A DNA stretch of 64,000 nucleotides from Bradyrhizobium monzae (GTDB lineage Bacteria > Pseudomonadota > Alphaproteobacteria > Rhizobiales > Xanthobacteraceae), in assembly GCF_021458635.1 (NCBI RefSeq), contig NZ_JAIRDQ010000004.1, positions 372,001-436,000 of the forward strand. The letters are read 5' to 3'. Positions 1 through 6,082 of this stretch are shown here, in pieces. Every line of letters begins with the position of its first letter. Positions within the stretch are counted from its first letter, which is position 1. The notes below the pieces were generated by a model. The model was not told the DNA's origin, did not search any database, and saw nothing but the letters and a program-made list of their open reading frames with translations. The position numbers and the translations under genes are program-made.

Positions 1-846
1 CTGAAGCGCAATGGCGAGCCGTTCATCGCCAACGCCTGCGATCTCTCACCAAGTCCTGCGCAAAAATCCGGCCAGCTCTGGCTGCTGACCGGCCCGAACA
101 TGGCCGGTAAATCGACCTTCCTGCGCCAGAACGCGCTGATTGCGCTGCTGGCTCAAATCGGAAGTTTCGTGCCGGCCACCCGCGCGCGGATCGGCATCAT
201 CGACCGCCTGTTCTCGCGCGTCGGCGCCGCCGACGATCTCGCGCGCGGCCGCTCCACCTTCATGGTCGAGATGGTCGAGACCGCCGCGATCCTCAACCAG
301 GCTGGCGAGCGCGCGCTGGTCATCCTCGACGAGATCGGCCGCGGCACCGCGACCTTCGACGGCCTTTCCATCGCCTGGGCCGCGATCGAGCATCTGCACG
401 AAAGCAACCGCTGCCGCACGCTGTTCGCGACGCATTACCACGAGCTGACCGCACTCTCGGCAAAACTGCCGCGTATGTTCAACGCGACCGTGCGGGTGAA
501 GGAGTGGCAGGGCAATGTCGTGTTCCTGCACGAGGTGCTGCCCGGTTCGGCCGACCGCTCCTACGGCATCCAGGTCGCCAAGCTCGCCGGCCTGCCGCCG
601 GCCGTGATCACGCGCGCGAAATCCGTGCTGGCAAAACTCGAAGCCCAGGACCGCGGCCAGACCGCCCGCGCGCTCGCCGACGATCTGCCGCTGTTCGCGG
701 TGCCCTCGCGCGCCGCCGCCGAAGCCGCGCCGCCGACCGAGGCCGAGCTGGTCATGGAAGCCGTGAAAGCGCTGCACCCGGACGAGATGTCGCCGCGCGA
801 GGCGCTCGATGCGCTGTATGCGTTGAAGGCCAGGCTACCGAAGTAG
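1..846 (+). CDS. mutS: DNA mismatch repair protein MutS, C-terminal part (5' end outside window)
   Basis: Mismatch-recognition ATPase of methyl-independent/MutL-dependent repair; it clamps on mispaired DNA and couples ATP turnover to MutL recruitment. The frame is open from base 1, so the start lies upstream. The visible 281 residues are the ABC-type ATPase domain and C-terminal dimerisation tail: Walker A GPNMAGKST near base 92-118, the Walker B LVILDEIGRGT near 315-345, and the ATHYHELT switch near 429-452. A short acidic-helical tail ends LDALYALKARLPK as in alphaproteobacterial MutS. Nothing looks damaged. The identification is certain from these motifs; only the N-terminal mismatch-binding and connector domains are missing from view. 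Confidence 0.97.
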   Translation: MKRNGEPFIANACDLSPSPAQKSGQLWLLTGPNMAGKSTFLRQNALIALLAQIGSFVPATRARIGIIDRLFSRVGAADDLARGRSTFMVEMVETAAILNQAGERALVILDEIGRGTATFDGLSIAWAAIEHLHESNRCRTLFATHYHELTALSAKLPRMFNATVRVKEWQGNVVFLHEVLPGSADRSYGIQVAKLAGLPPAVITRAKSVLAKLEAQDRGQTARALADDLPLFAVPSRAAAEAAPPTEAELVMEAVKALHPDEMSPREALDALYALKARLPK

Positions 847-931
847 TTCCAGCGAACCTTCGCCGCGATGCCGGGCTGAGTGCCGCAGCGGAATTGCGAC
901 GGCATGGCCGTGTTCGCCGGCATACCGGCCG

Positions 932-1648
932 TCAGCGGCTCGCCCTGGCAAACGGCTCGATCAGCTTCAAGGTCGCGGCGAGGCGGATGCTGCGCTTGCC
1001 GGCTAGCGCGGTCGCTTCCATTTCAGCGCCCTTGTCATTGCAGTGGCCGGAGAAGCCGATGCCCACCGCATAGCCACCGAACAAGGGATGCTCGCTCTTC
1101 GCCGGCGTGTGTTCCTGATTGACGAATTCGCCTTTCCAGCGACCGTTCGTCGAAGAATAGGCGCCGAGATAATAGAAGAAGGCATCGCCGCCGAGGATGC
1201 GGCCGTCGCGCAGCAACATCACGCCGGTATGGCCGCCGGTAATTCCGTCCAGCATCCGGATGTCGATCGAATAGAGTCCGCTGACGATGCCGCCCTCGCC
1301 GACCGCACCGGGCGGGGGAACGTCATCGTCGCCGAGCGGCGTCATCACGGCGCGAAACACCGAGACGTCCTCGACCACTTCTCCCTCGAAGCGGTAGAGC
1401 TTGCCCTGCTGTCGGCCGCGAATGCTGATTGTAACGGCGCCGGAACTGACCAGCGACCTGTGCTGTGGCGACCGGCTGTGGCGCTTCGTCCGGAGCCTGG
1501 CGACGATTTCGCCGTCCACAATCTCGTAGGTGCCGAAGTGGGCGAAGGCCGTGTTGCCGCCAAGCATTTTCCCGGCATGGGCGTACAGCACGCTGCGGCC
1601 GGAGCCGTCGTTGATATCGTATTCGACCTTGTACAATCCCTCCACCAC
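932..1648 (-). CDS. GrlR-like protein with two tandem copies of the domain
   Basis: About 238 residues, probably starting at a GTG. The protein contains two repeats of the same roughly 110-residue module. The first begins VEGLYKVEY and carries GKMLGGNTAFAHFGTY; the second begins VSGLYSIDI and carries GRILGGDAFFYYLGAY. The pattern (GLY..., a GG[ND] turn, then [FY]xGxY and a T.RH-like end) is that of the GrlR family, named after a small repressor of type III secretion in enteric pathogens. There is no signal peptide or membrane segment, so a cytosolic protein is expected. Rhizobial members have no proven role. It stands alone, convergent with mutS and in line with the next minus-strand genes. 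The family call is by eye. Confidence 0.6.
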   Translation of the reverse strand: MVEGLYKVEYDINDGSGRSVLYAHAGKMLGGNTAFAHFGTYEIVDGEIVARLRTKRHSRSPQHRSLVSSGAVTISIRGRQQGKLYRFEGEVVEDVSVFRAVMTPLGDDDVPPPGAVGEGGIVSGLYSIDIRMLDGITGGHTGVMLLRDGRILGGDAFFYYLGAYSSTNGRWKGEFVNQEHTPAKSEHPLFGGYAVGIGFSGHCNDKGAEMEATALAGKRSIRLAATLKLIEPFARASR

Positions 1649-1750
1649 ACGCCCCGATCTTGTTCTGTTGCCAGTTTAGCGGGTCTGCCAGCCCCGGTAA
1701 CTAACTATCCTGACGCAGGACTGAGGTCCCAAGCGTAAGCGTGCCTCACC

Positions 1751-2566
1751 TTACGAAGCGCGGCGCGGCTCATGCATCGCCCTCTTCCGTCGTCCCATCC
1801 ACCACAGCGTCAGGTTCCAGCCGATGCAGGTGGCGAGTGCGCAACTCAAGCCGATCGCCGAGCCGAACTGCATGACGGCGACGTGCAGCACGGCAATCGC
1901 CATGCCGAAGCCGAGCAGGCCCCAGGCGGAGTTGGCGAGCACGGCGGCGGTCGGCGGGCCGCCGATGCGCGGATGCAGGATGACCATCATGCTGGTGAAG
2001 ACGATCGGATAGAGCGCGATGACGCCGGAGACGCGCGGGCCGACCCAGCCCGAGGTCGAGATCACGATCGCGACGAGCGTTGCGACCAGCGAAGCACGGA
2101 ACGGGATGTCGTACCAGCGGCGCGTCACCAGCGGCATCTTTACGTGGCGGTACTGCGCAAGCAGCGGAATGCAGATCCCGAAGGCGACCAGATTGACGGC
2201 GAGCCCGGCCATCAGGGTCCAGTCGAACAGACGGATGATGGACGCCAGCACGATCCACACCCCGACCGCGCTTCCGACACTCACGGCAAAACTGTGCCGC
2301 TGCGCCAGCACGACGTAGGTCAGCCCCAGGAAGATCGTCGCGGCGTTGACCGGAAGGCTCGACAGCGCACCCTGCGCGATGAAGGCGGCGTCATGGTCGA
2401 TTGCGAGGAAGACGTAGGAAGGCCCCGCCGAGATCGGCAGGGTCGCCACCAGCGCGCCGATCACCGGGCCGGAGCGCTCGGTGATGACAGATGCCGACAC
2501 CACGAAGGCCGCCGCAACCGCCATGCGCAAAAGAAGGAAGAGGATGTAAGAGAGGTCGACGGACAT
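1751..2566 (-). CDS. Multi-pass membrane protein of unknown function
   Basis: Predicted 271-residue integral membrane protein with roughly eight hydrophobic segments and a basic C-terminal tail (GRRKRAMHEPRR). I start it at the ATG giving MSVDLSY because a GGAAGG lies just upstream; an in-frame codon eight residues earlier is less well placed. The segment SGPVIGALVATLPISAGPSYVFLA and the SGWVGPRVSGVIALYPIVFTSMM stretch look like two related halves, which suggests an internally duplicated transporter-like fold. I do not recognise the family. It lies 40 bases downstream of the OsmC gene on the same strand, so it may be the last gene of that transcript. Confidence 0.7.
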   Translation of the reverse strand: MSVDLSYILFLLLRMAVAAAFVVSASVITERSGPVIGALVATLPISAGPSYVFLAIDHDAAFIAQGALSSLPVNAATIFLGLTYVVLAQRHSFAVSVGSAVGVWIVLASIIRLFDWTLMAGLAVNLVAFGICIPLLAQYRHVKMPLVTRRWYDIPFRASLVATLVAIVISTSGWVGPRVSGVIALYPIVFTSMMVILHPRIGGPPTAAVLANSAWGLLGFGMAIAVLHVAVMQFGSAIGLSCALATCIGWNLTLWWMGRRKRAMHEPRRAS

Positions 2567-2578
2567 TTTTTCTTCTTG

Positions 2579-2599
2579 CCTTCCCCTCAAGGGGGAAGG
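2579..2599. promoter_or_regulatory. Hairpin between the OsmC gene and the membrane-protein gene
   Basis: The bases CCTTCCCC, a short loop, then GGGGGAAGG form a stem of eight pairs. On the minus-strand transcript the 3' arm contains the GGAAGG that would act as ribosome-binding site for the downstream membrane protein, so folding could limit its translation. No U-tract follows, so it is not a standard terminator. Confidence 0.45.
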
Positions 2600-2605
2600 T
2601 GGCAG

Positions 2606-3115
2606 TCACATCCGCTGCATCGACACCGAAACCTTCGGGCCGTTCTTGATGGTCTGATAGACCACGCAATAACGCTCGGTGAGTTTGAGCAGGAGATCAA
2701 GCTTGTCCTGCGGCGCATCGGTGTCGACTTCGAAGCGCAGGCGGATCTCGGCAAAGCCGACCGGAGTCTCCTTGTCGACGCCGAGCGTGCCGCGGAAGTC
2801 GAGATCGCCCTCGGCGTAGATGTTGCCGGTCTTCAGCGGAATCTCGATCGCAGTCGCGACCGACTTCAGCGTAACGCCGGCGCAGGCGACCAGCGCCTCA
2901 AGGAGCATGTCGCCCGAGCAGAGCTCGAGGCCGGAGCCGCCGGTGGCCGGATGCAGGCCGGCCATCGCGATGGCGCGGCCGGTCTCGACCTTGCAGGCGA
3001 TGCCTTCGCTGTCGGTCGAGCCCTTCGCCTTCAGCGTGATCATCGCGGTCTTGGGATCGGTCTTGTAGCGTTCCTTGATCGGGGCCTGCATCTGGCGCAG
3101 TTCTGCGGCGTCCAT
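2606..3115 (-). CDS. OsmC family protein
   Basis: A 169-residue OsmC/Ohr-fold protein. Members are small cytosolic dimers that reduce organic or fatty-acid hydroperoxides with a cysteine pair. Here the family pattern GGSGLELCSGDMLLEAL-VACAG is visible near the middle, followed by a C-terminal strand containing YCVV. The start MDAAELRQ is preceded by GGGAGAG at good spacing. It lies 70 bases downstream of the ABC ATPase gene on the same strand, so it is probably cotranscribed with the sulfonate-type importer. An oxidative-stress role linked to sulfur uptake is inference from position. Confidence 0.85.
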   Translation of the reverse strand: MDAAELRQMQAPIKERYKTDPKTAMITLKAKGSTDSEGIACKVETGRAIAMAGLHPATGGSGLELCSGDMLLEALVACAGVTLKSVATAIEIPLKTGNIYAEGDLDFRGTLGVDKETPVGFAEIRLRFEVDTDAPQDKLDLLLKLTERYCVVYQTIKNGPKVSVSMQRM

Positions 3116-3185
3116 CTTGTTCTCTCCCGGAAAGATCGTCTCCACGAAGTACCTGCTTGCGATGTACCGGCTCGGAGAGAAAATG

Positions 3186-3971
3186 TCACCACCACATGGC
3201 CTGACCGGGACCCTGGGTTGCGTCACGGTCAGGCACGTTGCGGTCGAGCGAACGGTCGAGTGACGTCAGCACACTTCGTTTGAAATTCTCGAACAGCGGC
3301 GAATTGCGGTCGCGCGGCCTGCCCAGATTGATCTCGATCTGGTCGAACAGCCGGCCCGGCCGCGGCCGCATCACCAGCACGCGATCGGCCAGCACCACGG
3401 CCTCGTCGACGTCGTGTGTGACGAGGATCAAGGTCGGCCGCGTGTCGGCCCAGAGGTCGAGCAGATGATCCTGCAGGTCGCGACGGGTGAAAGCGTCGAG
3501 CGCCGAGAACGGCTCGTCGAGCAGGAGCACCTCGGGCTGCGGCACCAGCGCCCGCGCAATCGCGACGCGCTGCGCCTGCCCGCCGGAGAGCTCGCGCGGC
3601 CAGGCCTCTGCCTTGTCGGCGAGGCCGACGCGGGCGAGCGCACGCGCCACCTTCTCGCGTCGCTCAGCGGGAGGCAGGTCCGCAAGCCCAAAGCCGATAT
3701 TGTCGGCGACGCTGAGCCAGGGCAGCAGCCGCGGCTCCTGGAAGATGATGCCGATCTTGGCGTGCGGCGAGGCGATCGCTTCACTGTCGAGCGTCACCGT
3801 GCCGGAGCTGGCGCGGTCAAGACCGGCGATGGCGCGCAGCAATGTTGATTTGCCGCAGCCGGAGCCGCCGATGATGGCGAGGATCTCGCCCTGGCTGATC
3901 TCGGCCGAGAAGCGCGCCAGTGCCTGCACGCCGTTGGGATAGGTCTTGCTGACCCGGTCGAGCGCCAGCAT
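3186..3971 (-). CDS. ABC importer ATPase, sulfonate/nitrate/taurine type
   Basis: Cytoplasmic ATPase (261 residues) that powers uptake through the permease encoded just upstream. All ABC motifs are visible: Walker A GGSGCGKST at about residues 35-43, a Q-loop IIFQEPRLLPW, the signature LSGGQAQRVAIA, Walker B VLLLDEPFSALDA and the switch histidine LVTHDVDEA. The VRxR-like C-terminal half (RPRPGRLFDQIEINLGRPRDR) is typical of SsuB/TauB/NrtD proteins. I start at MLALDRVSK, which has AAGGGAG 7 bases upstream; the frame stays open further upstream through the permease gene but that is antisense-like coding noise. It is separated by 17 bases from the permease gene. Confidence 0.93.
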   Translation of the reverse strand: MLALDRVSKTYPNGVQALARFSAEISQGEILAIIGGSGCGKSTLLRAIAGLDRASSGTVTLDSEAIASPHAKIGIIFQEPRLLPWLSVADNIGFGLADLPPAERREKVARALARVGLADKAEAWPRELSGGQAQRVAIARALVPQPEVLLLDEPFSALDAFTRRDLQDHLLDLWADTRPTLILVTHDVDEAVVLADRVLVMRPRPGRLFDQIEINLGRPRDRNSPLFENFKRSVLTSLDRSLDRNVPDRDATQGPGQAMWW

Positions 3972-3988
3972 CGCGTTACGCTCCCTTA

Positions 3989-4834
3989 TCAAGTTTCTTT
4001 GGCGCGCCCGAAGGCGTCCTGCCAGCGCAGGAAGGGCATCGCTGCAAGTTCGATCAGCCAATCGGTCAGCTTGCCGAGGATGGCGAAGATCACGATCGCG
4101 GCCATGATCTGCGCGGGCTTGCCGAGCTGCTGGCCGTCGAGCAGGAGATAGCCGAGGCCTTCGGAGGCACCGATCAGCTCGGCCGCGACCACGAACATCC
4201 AGCCGAGACCGAGGCCGACGCGCAGAGACACGACGTAAGCAGGCAGCACCGCAGGCAGCAGGATGCGACGGATCATCGCAAACCCGGAGAGACGGAAGGT
4301 GCGGCCGACCTCGACGATCTTGCGATCGACCGAGAGGATCGCGCCCATCACGCCGAGATAGACCGGGAAGAACACACCGGCCGCGATCAGCGCGATCTTG
4401 GACGTCTCGAAAATGCCGAGCCAGAGGATGAACAGCGGCACCCACGCCAGCGACGGAATCGCACGCAGGGCCTGCACGGTCGGATCGAGCAGCCGCCGTG
4501 CCAGCGACCAGTAGCCGGAGATGGCGCCGAGCACCGTGCCTGCAACCACGCCGAACGCGAAGCCAAGACCGACGCGCCACAGCGTCGCGGCGATGTGGCG
4601 AACCAGCTCACCGGAGCGGGCGAGATCGGCGATGGTGGCGAAAACCCGCGAGGGCGGCGGCACCAGCCGGCCGTTGGACCAGCCGCGCCAGACCACGAGC
4701 TCCCAGCCGAGCGCGAGCGCCAACGGCAGCAACAACCCCAGCATCGGTCGCGCATAACGCGACAGCCGCGTGGGCGCGGCGGCGCGCTCGGCCGGTTCCG
4801 AGGATTGCTGCAGGACTGGAGCATCGGAGATCAT
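3989..4834 (-). CDS. ABC importer permease, sulfonate/nitrate/taurine type
   Basis: Inner-membrane permease of 281 residues with about six transmembrane segments after a charged N-terminus (first segment near residues 30-48). The EAA-loop region reads VEVGRTFRLSGFAMIRRILLPAVLP, as in SsuC/TauC proteins, and contacts the ATPase. The DGQQLGKPAQIMAAI segment near the C-terminus is also typical. Its gene lies between the binding-protein gene (88 bases upstream) and the ATPase gene (17 bases downstream), giving an SBP-permease-ATPase order on the minus strand. The substrate cannot be told from sequence alone; aliphatic sulfonates are the likeliest. Confidence 0.93.
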   Translation of the reverse strand: MISDAPVLQQSSEPAERAAAPTRLSRYARPMLGLLLPLALALGWELVVWRGWSNGRLVPPPSRVFATIADLARSGELVRHIAATLWRVGLGFAFGVVAGTVLGAISGYWSLARRLLDPTVQALRAIPSLAWVPLFILWLGIFETSKIALIAAGVFFPVYLGVMGAILSVDRKIVEVGRTFRLSGFAMIRRILLPAVLPAYVVSLRVGLGLGWMFVVAAELIGASEGLGYLLLDGQQLGKPAQIMAAIVIFAILGKLTDWLIELAAMPFLRWQDAFGRAKET

Positions 4835-4882
4835 GGCCGGTAGGAAGCGCGTCTGGCCGGGGAATGCAAGGGCGCCTCATAC

Positions 4883-4912
4883 CCTCCCCTGCAGGGTCCC
4901 TCCAGGGGAAGG
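4883..4912. repeat. Intraoperon hairpin between binding-protein and permease genes
   Basis: The bases CCTCCCCTG and CAGGGGAAGG face each other across a short spacer, forming a strong stem on the transcript. It sits in the 88-base gap between the binding-protein stop and the permease start. No U-tract follows. A similar arrangement occurs in the Liv operon of this window at 42252-42355. Confidence 0.6.
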
Positions 4913-4922
4913 TAAGAGCATC

Positions 4923-5894
4923 TCAATTCGTCGGCAGCGGGACCTGGTCGTCGATCAGGGCATCCACGTTCGCCTTCACGTCGACCTTGGCATCGACGAC
5001 GCCGGCCTGCTGCAGGGCAAGGCCCGCGGCAAGGATCGACTCGCGCTGGGGGGCGCCGATGCGGCTGTGGGTGAGCTCGGTGCGCTCCTTGAGCTGCTTG
5101 TCGACGACGGCGTCGGGAAGTTTTGTGACCGCGATGAAGGTCTTCTTCAGCTCGTCGTAATTCGCCAGCGAATATTTTCGCGCTTCTTCATAGACCGCGA
5201 GCACGCGGCGGACGGCGTCCGGATAGTCCTTCAGGAACTGCTCGCGCACATTGAGGATGCCCCAGGTGTTGGCGTCCGCCTTGCGATAGAACAGCTTTGC
5301 GCCCTCCTCGACCTCGGCCTGCGCCATCATGGGATCGAGACCGGCCCAGGCATCGACGTCGCCGCGGATCAGCGCGGTCTTGCCGTCGGCGTGCTGGAGC
5401 AGCACCGGGGTGATGTCCTTTTCGGTGAGGCCCGCGCCGAGCAGCGCGCGCACCAGGAAGATGTGCGGATCGGTGCCGCGCGTCACCGCGACGCGCTTGC
5501 CCTTGAGGTCGGCGACGCTTGCGATCTTGGAGTCCTTGCCCGTGACGAGCGCGGTCCACTCGGGGCGCGAATAGACATAGATCGACTTGATCGGGTTGCC
5601 GTTGATGCGGGCGACCAGCGCTGCCGAGCCCGCGGTCGAGCCGAAATCGATCGAACCGGCGTTGAGGAATTCGAGCGCCTTGTTCGAACCGGCCGACTGC
5701 ACCCAGGTGATGGTGATGCCGTCCTTGGCAAACTCCTTCTCCAAGAGCCCCTTCTGCTTCAGGACCATCGACACTGGATTGTAGGTCGCCCAGTCGATGC
5801 GGATTTCCTTGAGCGGATCGGCAGCCCGCGCCGCGGGGGTCACGGCGAGCGCGACGGCCCCCGCCAAGAGAATACGTCGTGTCAAGTTGGTCAT
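4923..5894 (-). CDS. Periplasmic substrate-binding protein, aliphatic sulfonate family
   Basis: Secreted 323-residue solute receptor of the SsuA/TauA/NrtA type. I start at MTNLTRRI, preceded by GGAGG seven bases upstream; this gives a Sec or Tat-like signal (TRRILLAGAVALAV) cleaved after AARA. The mature protein has the family features: IRIDWATYNPVSMVLKQKG, the FLNAGSIDFGSTAGSAALVA loop that contacts the anion, LKGKRVAVTRGTDPHIFL, and DVDAWAGLDPMMAQAE. It is the first gene of the minus-strand importer operon. Substrate specificity is inferred from the family only. Confidence 0.93.
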   Translation of the reverse strand: MTNLTRRILLAGAVALAVTPAARAADPLKEIRIDWATYNPVSMVLKQKGLLEKEFAKDGITITWVQSAGSNKALEFLNAGSIDFGSTAGSAALVARINGNPIKSIYVYSRPEWTALVTGKDSKIASVADLKGKRVAVTRGTDPHIFLVRALLGAGLTEKDITPVLLQHADGKTALIRGDVDAWAGLDPMMAQAEVEEGAKLFYRKADANTWGILNVREQFLKDYPDAVRRVLAVYEEARKYSLANYDELKKTFIAVTKLPDAVVDKQLKERTELTHSRIGAPQRESILAAGLALQQAGVVDAKVDVKANVDALIDDQVPLPTN

Positions 5895-5914
5895 GCCCAG
5901 CCTCCTGCAAAACT

Positions 5915-5931
5915 TCATTGTTTTTCAATGA
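5915..5931. promoter_or_regulatory. Palindrome upstream of the sulfonate-type importer operon
   Basis: TCATTG and CAATGA flank five T residues. On the minus strand the palindrome lies 20 bases before the binding-protein start and just after a TATAAC that could be a -10 element. It could be an operator or a 5' UTR hairpin. The upstream element and any bound protein are unknown. Confidence 0.4.
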
Positions 5932-6045
5932 GTTATATCTAGAGGTCAACGAGAAAATCCCACCCTCGAAAGCGTGCGGCCTGAGGACAATTTTGCTCGA
6001 TCCCGGCCTTTTCCAGCATGGAACGACTATTGCCAGAGAATGGCG

Positions 6046-6064
6046 GGTGACAGCGCCTGTCACC
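6046..6064. promoter_or_regulatory. Palindrome immediately upstream of glnD
   Basis: GGTGACAG and CTGTCACC are perfect inverted repeats separated by CGC. They end 18 bases before the glnD ATG. The position suits a repressor operator or a leader hairpin close to the ribosome-binding site. Confidence 0.45.
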
Positions 6065-6082
6065 TCTTATATCCGGTGAGAC

